Below are positions 1-9,086 of a stretch of DNA of 64,000 bases, in pieces (the stretch's first letter is position 1; the number at the start of each line of letters is the position of its first letter). Location of the stretch: NCBI RefSeq assembly GCF_037126465.1, contig NC_088201.1:197726403-197790402 (forward strand), given 5' to 3'. Position numbers and translations under genes: made by a program. Under the pieces are notes generated by a model, which did no database searches, was not told the DNA's origin, and saw only the letters and a program-made list of their open reading frames with translations. Origin of the DNA: Ornithodoros turicata (taxonomy: Eukaryota; Arthropoda; Arachnida; Ixodida; Argasidae).

Positions 1-470
1 GCTCTTCGGACACTGGGCTACTTAACTGACACGTGTCAAGTTTTTGGAACTCCCTCGGTTTTTGTTAAACTCTAGAAGACGCTCGTTTTACCACAACTAG
101 AATATGCATCTGTTGCATGGAACGCTTTATGCCTTAGTGTGAAAAATCGCCTCGAAGCTGTTCAGAAACGTGCGCTTCACTTTGTTCCAACTCCGGGGTA
201 TCCCTGTCTTTGATTCGTTCGACTACCCGACTCTCTGAAACCACTTTCGACTCCTCCCCCTAACATCGCGGTGTCAAATTGCTGATTCCACGTTCATTTA
301 CATGTGTGCGTTGTCAGCTCCCCATTCTTGCTAGGCCGCATAAATTTCCGCTAGTCTTGTGGTCCCCTCGCAATACCCCGTCATTTTATGTACAGAAAAC
401 TATACCATATGATCCACTGACACGCTGCCAAATTTCGGAAAATACATGTTCGTCCTTATATCCTATTTTT
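1..470 (+). pseudogene. LINE reverse transcriptase C-terminal fragment
   Basis: Translation of the first ~250 bases gives a degenerate C-terminal region of a non-LTR reverse transcriptase: a 'LVLPQLEYASVAWN' block, then 'NRLEAVQKRALHF', the usual thumb-region signature of jockey/CR1-type LINEs. Stop codons and frameshifts follow, so it is dead. The 5' part lies outside the window. The family-level call rests on the QLEYAS-W and L--VQ-RALRF motifs; the clade (jockey versus CR1) is uncertain. Confidence 0.7.
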
Positions 471-776
471 TCCTCATACGCCGAATTTAAAAGTGATATG
501 CATATTATTTACCTTAACTTTTGGTGCCTTCATCTGCTTCTTTGCTCTAGCTGCCTTCACTATTACTATTTAGTAACATTTGCTTCTCACCATTCCACTG
601 TCTCATGTTTTGTTTCAAATATTGCGCCTCTTCCCCAATTGCCGTTTCCCTCTATTATGTTCCTCATATGTACATCCTTTGTATGCATGCTCATTCTTTC
701 CCACCTTCATCCGTTTGAATATTGCATTTTTGCATTTGCATTTCACATATAACGTCGTTTTTTCTATCTTTGTCAG
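471..776. other. AT-rich non-coding, ends in splice-acceptor-like tract
   Basis: No recognisable gene. It probably holds the 3' end of the preceding LINE. The last ~25 bases are pyrimidine-rich and end in CAG at 774-776, directly before the MATH-like exon, as expected of an intron 3' end. Confidence 0.4.
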
Positions 777-1160
777 GTGCGGCCACCAAGTCCGTGTATT
801 GAAGATAACCGAAACAACCCTATTGCGGATGGGAACCTGGAGTGTGTGGCAGATACAGAGATAAAATGGAGGCCGAAAGGAATAAGCAAATTGGTGAAAC
901 TTGGTGAAGTCGGAGCAAATTACAGAATAGTCAGTAGAAGGTTCATGTTGAAAGATTACACCTTCGAGCTAGAGGTTACTGCCGAGGACCAGGCTGGAAA
1001 GCCGCATCTGGCGGGTGCGCTACGCCTGTGCCCCGGTCGCAATGACGATAACCTGGAATGGCCATTCAATACGCCGTACACGATAACCCTCTGCACTGTA
1101 AAAAAATACTGTGATTTCTACGGGCGTTTAGTAGTATCTGACGACGGCGTGTTACCGTAA
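777..1160 (+). CDS. MATH/TRAF-like domain exon (partial)
   Basis: An open stretch of about 127 codons begins right after a polypyrimidine tract plus CAG and ends at TAA. It contains 'NYRIVSRRFMLKDYTFELEV' and, further on, 'GALRLCPGRNDDNLEWPF' followed by 'YTITL'. The D/E-x-LxWPF-x-x-x-T/V block is typical of MATH domains of TRAF-type adaptors, which dock on receptor peptides in TNF/Toll-like signalling. Only a partial MATH domain is visible; no RING or TRAF zinc finger is in the window and upstream exons would lie outside. The tail after 'TITLCTVKKYCDFYG' looks unlike MATH and may be intron read-through or decay. It could be a live exon of an expanded tick TRAF-like family or a pseudo-exon. 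Confidence 0.5.
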   Translation: MRPPSPCIEDNRNNPIADGNLECVADTEIKWRPKGISKLVKLGEVGANYRIVSRRFMLKDYTFELEVTAEDQAGKPHLAGALRLCPGRNDDNLEWPFNTPYTITLCTVKKYCDFYGRLVVSDDGVLP

Positions 1161-1279
1161 TCACAAATACTGCGAAAACTACGTAAAACGGTGGCGCCAT
1201 CATCATGCGCCGGCCAAAAGCTTCAATGCGGAGGCAAGGCCAAGCCAAGTACGGGTCATTGCCGTCATTCACAACAGCT

Positions 1280-1316
1280 AGAGTCACTAAATAAGCGTAG
1301 CTTATTTAGTGACTCT
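1280..1316. repeat. Perfect 37-bp hairpin (17-bp arms, 3-nt loop)
   Basis: Arms at 1280-1296 and 1300-1316 are exact reverse complements (AGAGTCACTAAATAAGC), with loop GTA. The geometry is the same as the hairpin at 50,820-50,856, although the sequence differs. Confidence 0.9.
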
Positions 1317-1596
1317 AACAACAGCCGGACGCCGAACATCGTGCGCGGACGATCGTTGAGGAAGAAGGACGAAGTGGTCGTTGTAAATCTCGTGAATGCA
1401 CGTAGCCAGGTAAGCACATTTCTGTTCGCACATCCTGTTCTTTGCGATTTGAGCGTGGTGCACCGTATGCCTTGTTTTTGTTGAACTTATGGGACACCAG
1501 TAAATCGTGGCGTTTGCTGTGAGGCTTCTCCCTAGTTTCAGATCTCCGTGTGTCATGCGTCCTGGCTCGTAGGGTGATCAAGGCGCTCTTATTGTA

Positions 1597-1988
1597 ATGT
1601 ATCGTCGCGGAAGGTGCCCTTGTGTTTTTAACACTCTGATGGGCTACGTTGACCACTGTAGACATGTACATGAAGCGAGCAGAATACCGTGTTGTCATGC
1701 ATTATGTGTGTACACGGCGGCCAACTATGCAACACTCAGATGTCACATTTTGGGACGTTACAAGAACACATCAGGACGGTCGCCTCGAATCGATTTGCTC
1801 TCCAAAACCACGAAAGTATGTCACGTCCATTCGTGCTCGCGTCAGTTCACTACGAATATAGAGATAGTGTCACATATGAAGCAGCACATACGAGAGGGTC
1901 ATGATCAGATGTCCTTATGAACGCTGCCAGAAGAAGTTCCGTGCCGTCTTCGCGTTTTGTGTGCACCTTCATATGTTCTGCCATTGAA
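1597..1988 (+). pseudogene. C2H2-type zinc-finger ORF with frameshift
   Basis: An ATG-initiated frame gives several Cys/His clusters: 'CPCVFNTLMGYVDHCRHVH', then 'CCHALCVYTAANYATLRCH', then 'VCHVHSCSRQFTTNIEIVSHMKQH'. After 'HIREGH' the frame hits a stop at 1920, but a shifted frame continues as 'RCPYERCQKKFRAVFAFCVHLH' to TGA at 1986-1988, restoring another C-x4-C...H-x-H finger. That continuation shows a single-frame lesion in a once-longer multi-finger protein. Such fingers normally bind nucleic acid. I cannot say whether the family is a host transcription factor or a multicopy transposon-borne protein; the multicopy option seems more likely here. The stop is followed three bases later by AATAAA and the 132-bp array. 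Confidence 0.6.
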
Positions 1989-2620
1989 AAAATAAAACAG
2001 TGAGTATAATCTCCTTTCTCTTTGCAGTGTTTCGATGCCAGAGCTGACTGATGGGTGCACATGGCTCCTTCGAATGTTCTTCCTTTGAAAAAATAAACAG
2101 TGAGTATAACTGCATGTCAAATGCCCTGCTCCCTGTAACAGTTTCCTTTCTCTTTGCAGTGTTTTGATGCCAGAGCTGACTGATGGGTGCACGTGGTTCC
2201 TTCGAATGTTCTTCCTTTGAAAAAATAAACGGTGAGTATAACTGCATGTTAATTGCCCTGCTCCCTGTAACAGTTTCCTTTCTCTTTGCAGAGTTTTGAC
2301 GCCAGAGCTGACTGATGGGTGCACATGGTTCCTTCGAATGTTCTTCCTTTGAAAAAATAAACGGTGAGTATAACTGCATGTTAATTGCCCTGCTCCCTGT
2401 AACAGTTTCCTTTCTCTTTGCAGAGTTTTGACGCCAGAGCTGACTGATGGGTGCACATGGTTCCTTCGAATGTTCTTCCTTTGAAAAAATAAACGGTGAG
2501 TATAACTGCATGTCAATTGCCCTGCTCCCTGTAACAATTTCCTTTCTCTTTGCAGGGTTTTGATGCCAGAGGTGATTGGCGCATTTTCATCACTATGTAC
2601 ATAGAAAATAAATCCCGATG
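1972..2620 (+). repeat. 132-bp tandem array with splice and poly(A) signals
   Basis: Pyrimidine tracts ending TTTGCAG end at 2027, 2159, 2291, 2423 and 2555, exactly 132 bp apart. GTGAGTATAA motifs start at 2000, 2100, 2232, 2364 and 2496. Between each acceptor and the next donor lies a 72-bp block that reads as a short peptide (V-MPELTDGCTW-LRMFFL in the +1 frame) ending in TGA, then AATAAA two or three bases before the GT. The first unit has a shortened intron-like part (28 versus 60 bp). The last block, after 2555, ends with its own AATAAA at 2607-2612 and lacks the donor. The 72-bp blocks resemble duplicated 3' ends of the preceding zinc-finger ORF. Confidence 0.92.
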
Positions 2621-3361
2621 TGACAAACATCACAATGTGTTACGCATGGTCATTACTTAAACTGCTCTCATTGCTACGACTGTATGTAGAAAAAAAAAAA
2701 AAAGATGGGCTCCAGGGATGGGCACAGCACGATAAGGGTACACTACATATGCCAGTTAAAATTACTGGCCAATGCAGTTTTTTTAACGACCACAGCACAG
2801 TAATGCTACACGGCGTATGCCTGTTAAAATTACTGGCCAATGCAGTATTTTTCACGGGCACAACTTATACGGGGCCACCGTAAAAAAAACGGCCAATGTT
2901 TGGCAGCCAACTTTCCTTGCATTTGCCCGTTTTTTTTACGGTGAAATTTTTTACAGTCTGCCACCCTCATGACGAAGACTATAGCATCCCGGTAACTGCT
3001 GTATTCGGCACCCATACCCGTACTTCCTATGTGAGACCACAGGGTGGCAGTAATCCTGGTGTTGCGTTCTTCCTCATACCGCTTGAAGGAGTTCAAGGGC
3101 ACCACTATATAATCGACGATGCCATTTGCTTGTCATTGAAGTTGCACGCTTCAGTTCAATAATACACTATAAGACGATGCATGAAAAAGTGAAATATGAT
3201 ATGCTGAGTACGACACTTTAATTGTAACCTCTTGTAGTGTTGCAGAACGCACGTGTGGTCTGCGCTACACCAGTGTTGTAGACATCTAGAAACACATAAA
3301 CAGAACACATTTGGGTAATCCACAATGACGGTACATGGGCAACCGATGTAAAGGCAGGCAG
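2621..3361. other. Non-coding; short degenerate repeats
   Basis: No gene seen. Two related ~70-bp stretches around 2745-2860 share 'GTTAAAATTACTGGCCAATG'. A small inverted repeat (CCGTAAAAAAAACGG at about 2878, complement near 2929-2943) follows. Confidence 0.4.
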
Positions 3362-4642
3362 TAGGGTTCGGAATCCCGAGCCGTTTTACATTCCCGTGAT
3401 TTCGGAATTTCGAAATGTGGATCCCGGAATTCCGGGACGGGATCGGGATTTTTTTCGAAACTATACCCAGGATGCCGTATATGACCGTATCCACTTGCAC
3501 AACCATGCTATCACAAATTTTGATAGAGTTCGCGTCTTCTATCATCCCCACGGAACATTCGAAAGGAAAAAAGCGCAAAAAAAAAACTGCTCAATGGGGC
3601 AACCCTGCGTATTACATTGAGTATTCGCACCGTGCCGCGACAAACGAAAGCATATGTCTGTCTTCCTTCCCTTTATCAATTTCCTTGAAAGTACCGGCCT
3701 GATGGACTCCCTCTAAGACCCCGTCAGCGCCGTCAGCATCATCCTCATCACCACCCTCTCGTTTCCCCCCAATAGCAATGGGGTAGCATTCTACTCAATG
3801 AGCGGAAGTCATCCCCATATCATCGTCATCATGTATCTCCCTCTCTCTCTCGCACCGTGCCTGCGTGTCAAGTGAAATGCCGCAATGAAATCCGTCTCTT
3901 CTTGTCGGCTGCTACGCGATACCGCTGCGTCCAGGATATTTCTCGCAGTTAGCAGTGCACGAGAAGATTCACACTTATGATGTACAGCAATTCTAGTTAC
4001 GCAAAAATGAATGATGTATTTCGCATCATTCGCTGGAGTATTCTGGGGAATGCCACTTGTGTGAATACATGGAATAATGCGGTTTGCTCGTCTTGCCTTT
4101 TATTCATCCACAGTGACTGTTGTGTTCTGGTCTGAAGCAGCAGAGTCTATAATTCTCTGAAAAGGCTGTCTCCATTTTCCGTTTTACTTTAGAGAGTATT
4201 TATTGTTCTTGTTGTATTTACTGTTTCAAATATACTTATTCGTGAGGATTAAGAGAACAAAAGAGATATCCTGCAATATTTCTTGTTGTAGGATTGGAAA
4301 ACTCCTTCTGATTTCATGGGGGTTTTATGCTACTTGAGGGCTGTTTTCCTCTACAAATTGCGTAGTTTACATGTGTCAGCAGCTAATGTCGTTGTAAAGT
4401 GTCGTGGGCGACCAAGTTGGTCCGTTTCGGATCGTAAACGATATTTTTTTTTAGGAAGCGACGCTTGAAACAAAACGTCGATTGGAACCATTATTTCCCT
4501 TTCGCTCGTACCACGGAATATTTGTTGTCAAAAAGGCCGAAATTTATCTTCTCGAAATCCCGGGATTTGGACTTGCCAAATGCTCAAATTCTGCTCAAAT
4601 CCCGGGAGTTCAGGACGCCGGGGTCCCAGGCGTCGAACCCTA
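3362..4642. mobile_element. hAT-like non-autonomous element, decayed
   Basis: Ends are TAGGGTTCG and CGAACCCTA, with subterminal CCCGGGAT/ATCCCGGG-rich sequence on both sides, as in hAT-type miniature elements. The flanking octamers GCAGGCAG and GTAGGTAA match at 5 of 8 positions, all differences being transitions, which would fit an aged 8-bp duplication. No transposase reading frame is visible inside. Confidence 0.5.
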
Positions 4643-4822
4643 GTAGGTAATTGTTTACAACCAGCCTTGTAAAAGGATCACGATTTTTATGACAGTATCG
4701 AGAAAGTTTTATTCACTTGATTGACTTTGATTTATATGATCTAAATCAACTTTTGAGCAGGCATTTCGTTTGGACTACGAAGACCACTCCTGTGAAAATC
4801 TGGGGAGTAAACCCTGATGACA

Positions 4823-5055
4823 CACTCTAAAAACAGTACTTCACCGCATAGCACGCCGTATGCCGACCATTTCCACGAATGATAGCGTGATCGCTTTTGA
4901 TTCGAAAGTAGACCAGGGCGTGGCAATTTGGATATACGATTGCCACAAATAGGCATACGCATCCATCTCTCTTCGGATCGCAAGCGATAACCCAATAATT
5001 CGTGGCGATGGTTGGAACACAGCGTGCTATGCGGTGAAGTTCTGTTTTTAGAGTG
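4823..5055. mobile_element. MITE with CACTCTAAA termini
   Basis: A 233-bp element with ~34-bp inverted ends that differ at one position (CACTCTAAAAACAG-ACTTCACCG...). Flanking dinucleotides are CA/CA. The interior shares 'CGAATGATAG' and 'GCAATTTGGAT' blocks with the element at 7002-7262. Its termini resemble the element at 35,784-37,084, so a common TA-type family is likely. Confidence 0.8.
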
Positions 5056-7001
5056 CATAGACTTCACAGAAGTCGCTTATGTAGTTGACGCAGAGCAGTA
5101 GAGATGGAAAGAGACACGCTTAGAGTTCCACAGCGAATATCAATCACCGTTGCTAAGCCGGAACAAATGAGCTGCTACACAGCACTTGGAACATTAGAAG
5201 CTAATGTCCCTACAAAATGTCAAGAGGTATACATGCGGTAACTCGAAGGCCTGGTCAGGCATTTCTAGCCAATATCGTGCAATACAGGTAGAGGGGCACT
5301 ACGTAATTAGATATTGCAATGTATTGGACACTTCATTTTTTACTACGGAGTTGTCACCGGTTATAGGTTATGAAGGGGAGGATATTCCTCTAAAGGAGCA
5401 CTGACGTGACCCCAATTTCTTTTTTCGATGCAGCGCGTTCGGCAAGGAATAACATGTGATCATGTTCTTAATGGAGACACCTCACAGTGTTATCATAATT
5501 TTGATGTCTGACTGCCTGAAAAGGAGACGCTATGCTTCAATAAGTACCCCGTGCGCGCAGTACTTCAGGGGCCATGGTTTCGGGCTCTTGGCGAGGAATT
5601 GCCGTTGGACACCGCGCTAGCAGACATGCTAAACTCGAAAAGAAGCCAAATGTGCCAATGATTAGGGACGCATCCTGGTAGCTCCCATTGCGGCTGTTAA
5701 AAAATAATTTTCTGGGGAAAATGCGGCTCCATCAACCATGCTATGCTGTAGGCTCCTCAAATACCAAAGTGGTCCGGGGCTTTATTACCTCCACAGCCCT
5801 AACACGCCCTTAAGGGTCTTCCGCGCGAGAACAAGGTCGTACATACCACGAAAGACTTGACGCCTTTTGCTAAGAGCTAGGAAATAAGGATGATAAAGGT
5901 GTCTATCATGCCAACTGTTCGATCCATGCGAAGGTCATGGCGACACAAGAGAAAGTTCGAGAATTATCTTCATCAGCTCATCCACCTTTTCTCTTTTCTT
6001 TTATGACGTGAATTTTTTTCTAATTTCGGTTTGGTCGCCAGGTCAACAATTTACGGTGAAACGAAATTATGCAGTATTTCATGACGATTCCTGACGCGAT
6101 AAATCTGTGATTAAGAAACCATTAGCAATCAACTGGCTAAATCCAGATAGCTTACACGTGTAAGGCTCTAGCTAACAGGTCACTGCAGCGGCTGACGCAC
6201 TCTGGCGGGTGCGTGCGAGAGATACGGAAATATAGGGGTACGTGCACCTTGCCGGCAGTCTATCTCGCGAATGCGTAAAACTAGTATGCCGATCGAGGTA
6301 TCTTTTGAAAGCGCTTGAGAAGTTCTACACGGACCTGAAGCGATGTCCGATGTAACGACAAATGGTTAGTAAATTTGCAAATTTGAAAATCAAATTTTCG
6401 CCAGAATGACGGCGTATAGAAAACTAAAATATGATCAGAGCCGGGAGAAACGGCAATCTGAAGAAAGTGCGGTTCGAGAGGACCAAACAAAAAAGCCCAA
6501 ATTTCCCAGAGTCCAGCACCGAGCCATCGAGAGAGCTGAGAGAGCGATGGAGATTAGCGGTAGAGGCAAATTCGGCAGCCGGAGCTCATAGCGAGTCCGT
6601 ACTCTCAAATAATATATCACAAAACTAATGGAATGAATAAATAAATAAACGCTTGCATTTCTTTCACTCAGATCCCGCAAAGTAGTAAAGGAATCGCAGA
6701 TTGTGACGTTTTCACGTAAAACACTACGACTCCGACCAGACTGTACCCACCCCATTTTTTTTACACATTCCGTTTCTGGCAAGTGGAAGCAAACACGTGA
6801 TGGTTAATGCTCGTTGTGTGTATATAATGAGTAACTGAAAAAATAAGATAAAAATTTAGAAGTACACATGTTCAATGTACATGGTATTGCCCCTCTAACT
6901 TGTCCCGTGTAGGTAACAGGAGTTTCAGAGCTGTGAAAATGTCCAGATATATTGATCACCTTGCACTGCAGTCTGAACCGACTACACCACCTCTCCAACT
7001 A
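5056..7001. other. No gene recognised
   Basis: Short reading frames only, none with a recognisable domain. The ORFs near 6406-6630 are lysine/arginine-rich but overlap each other in different frames and show no family signature. Confidence 0.4.
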
Positions 7002-7262
7002 CACACTTAGACAAAAAGGTGGAACAGTTACACATTTTAGGAGATAATGGTTATAGCATATGTTGTGCCTGAAAGGTTGCACAGTTCTCCCTGCTACTTA
7101 CGAATGATAGGGCTACCGCTTTTGATTCGGCGAGCGAGGGGGAGTATGTCTTTTTGTTGCAATTTGGATGTATGATAATTGCTTTTATCACCGTTTTAGA
7201 CCCTTATGAGACACTATGTTGACCTAGGTGGTAACTATTTTCACACCTTTTTTCCTGGAGTG
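7002..7262. mobile_element. Degenerate TA-flanked MITE
   Basis: Flanked by TA at 7000-7001 and 7263-7264. The inverted ends are imperfect (CACACTTAGACAAAAAGGT against CACTCCAGGAAAAAAGGT). Interior blocks match the MITE at 4823-5055. Confidence 0.6.
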
Positions 7263-7829
7263 TAGCCCAAGGCAAATCACTGTTCAAGTTTTATGAAAAA
7301 AGCTCAGCGTAGAAGTGTAATATTTCCATTTATTTTGCATCGAGCAGCTAATTGTCGGTACCTGTCGCTCCTGCTTAATAAAACGTGTTCCCAATCTGTC
7401 TGTATCATGCTTATGACATTCTAACTCGATGATATAGCGGAAAGCACGTTATTGCCCCATACGTTCATTTATTAATATATTTTATCTCGGTTGTCTCGCG
7501 ACGCACTCCCCCAATTATAATTATTAATAATATATTTCTCTATCCGTTCTTCCTGCATTTGTATGCTGAAATTTCTGATATGTCACTTAAAGATTGCATT
7601 GATCACCGCTGGAGATATTTGTGGTCCTGTATAATATCACAAACTTTTTCAGTCTGTTACTAAGTTGTTCATTTTCATTGTGTATTTTGTACGGCAAAAG
7701 CTGGATAATAAAATGAAGCCCGTGAAGCCGCAATTGATATCTGTTCCGAGTTTCAATGAATTATCGTACATGAAACTTTCTTCGGTAGCCATCCGTGAGC
7801 GATAAGATGAAATTGATAGCGTAGTTGCG

Positions 7830-7873
7830 AGAATGAGAGTGTCGCTCTTACGTAAGAGCGACACTCTCATTCT
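7830..7873. repeat. Perfect 44-bp loop-less palindrome
   Basis: The halves 7830-7851 and 7852-7873 are exact reverse complements (AGAATGAGAGTG...; centre TTAC|GTAA), with no spacer. It abuts and overlaps by two bases the next palindrome. Confidence 0.95.
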
Positions 7874-7917
7874 ACACCTCCCTGATCGTACAGTACTGTA
7901 CGATCAGGGAGGTGTAG
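7872..7917. repeat. Perfect 46-bp loop-less palindrome
   Basis: The halves 7872-7894 and 7895-7917 are exact reverse complements (CTACACCTCCCTGATCG...; centre CAGT|ACTG). It lies directly against the 44-bp palindrome. Confidence 0.95.
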
Positions 7918-8033
7918 CTTACAAACTCCTTGCATAAGATAATATTATCGATGTATGGGGGTCTTAACTCTCCAGTTGAGATTTCCTGATAAATGACACT
8001 GCTGTGGCAAAACACAGGGTGTTTCACCTAAGG

Positions 8034-8311
8034 TGTGTGGAAACCTACGTTCCCACAACCTCGGGGCGTCAGGCCGTCCGTTCCGTCCGCGAAGGAACAA
8101 GGAGCACAACCAGAAATTCAAACGAACATACAAGGTTTATTCACCTTTCAAGATATGGTATCCAGCCCGCGCAGCGGAACCCAACAACAAAACAGATCTT
8201 CAGGAGCGTTGCGCTCCTTTCTAAACCACCGTCCCGGTTACGCCCCCCTCTGAAATACGGTATGTCGCTCTGATGCTCCCTCTGCCGTAGGGAAGTCGCA
8301 GTGGTGCCACA
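8034..8311 (-). repeat. 3' LTR of Ty3/gypsy element
   Basis: Read on the minus strand the segment begins TGTGGCACC just after a polypurine tract (complement of 8312-8329) and ends in CCACACA. It contains AATAAA near 8130-8135. It lies directly downstream of the element's third ORF. The matching 5' LTR is missing, so the boundaries rest on TG...CA and the polypurine tract. Confidence 0.65.
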
Positions 8312-8326
8312 TTCCCCACTCCCCTC

Positions 8327-8922
8327 CTACAGAGTCATTAGGTCGTCGCTGAGGTCGAGGATGGCTTCATCCGCGTTTGAGGGAACTGGTCGAGGAATGG
8401 GCGGTGGCCTAGGGGGTAGTGACCCTGCCAAAAGTTCAGGGCGAAGCCGGCGTAATGTGGACAGGCCAGAGGTGACGTCGGACGCCGTTCGGGTAGCATC
8501 CAGGCGAGACTGATGCAGGGAGCCACTGCGGTGCACATCAGGAACCTGACACGTCGAGCACAGGATCCACTTCTGTTCAGTGGTCAAAGGCTGGAGAGGA
8601 TCTGAAGGGTGATTGTCGGCTAGTGCGAGACCCCTTAACGGGGCGGGGACCTAGGACGGGTCTTCTCCACGAAGAGGCAGGGGCTGACGGCTCCAACGTG
8701 AGCGTGAGGTCCACGATACAGGCAAGCCGTTGGCCACCATTGTCCAGGTGGCCACCGAATGAGATTGGGACGGGGAGAGCGACCAGCCTGGTCCCTACGT
8801 CCAGAGACCCGAGGTAGACCTCCGCGTGAGCGGGATCGGGAGAACGGGCGGCCCGAGCGACTGTGGGGTCCAGATGCCTCCCAAGTTTGACGGGAAGGAG
8901 AGCACGCCTGGTGACGATGCAT
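8327..8922 (-). pseudogene. Gypsy third ORF (ORF3), one frameshift
   Basis: Minus-strand reading from ATG at 8922 gives an Arg/Ser-rich N-terminus ('RSGRPFSRSRSRGG'), open to about 8635. A shifted frame then gives 'VPAPLRGLALADNHPSDPLQPL', a 'CSTCQVPDVHRSGSLHQSRLDATRTA' Cys/His block, 'LRRLRPELLAGSLPP' and an acidic tail ending 'LDLSDDLMTL'. The order and several motifs match the intact 202-aa ORF at 55,463-56,071. The ATG is immediately preceded by a pyrimidine tract and CAG (complement of 8923-8940), a good splice acceptor. The position, after integrase and just before the polypurine tract, is that of env in retroviruses, but I see no signal peptide or membrane segment. Function unknown; a nucleic-acid-binding protein is a guess from the basic N-terminus and Cys/His cluster. 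Confidence 0.7.
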
Positions 8923-9086
8923 CTGCGAAGAGGAGAAAAGGGAAACGGTAAGAAGGCGGCCTCAAACCCTGGGTGCTTGAGAAGGCGCCGCCCTAAAACA
9001 GACATAGCGGAAAACTGCGGAACAGAAATCACACTAATAAAGCACTAAATCACAAGCACTGTGCTTAGCGATGGAGCTACTGGCAG

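Noticed and set aside
1905..2633. 242-codon repetitive minus-strand frame
   Set aside because: It is open only because the 132-bp unit is a multiple of three; the plus strand carries the splice and poly(A) signals.
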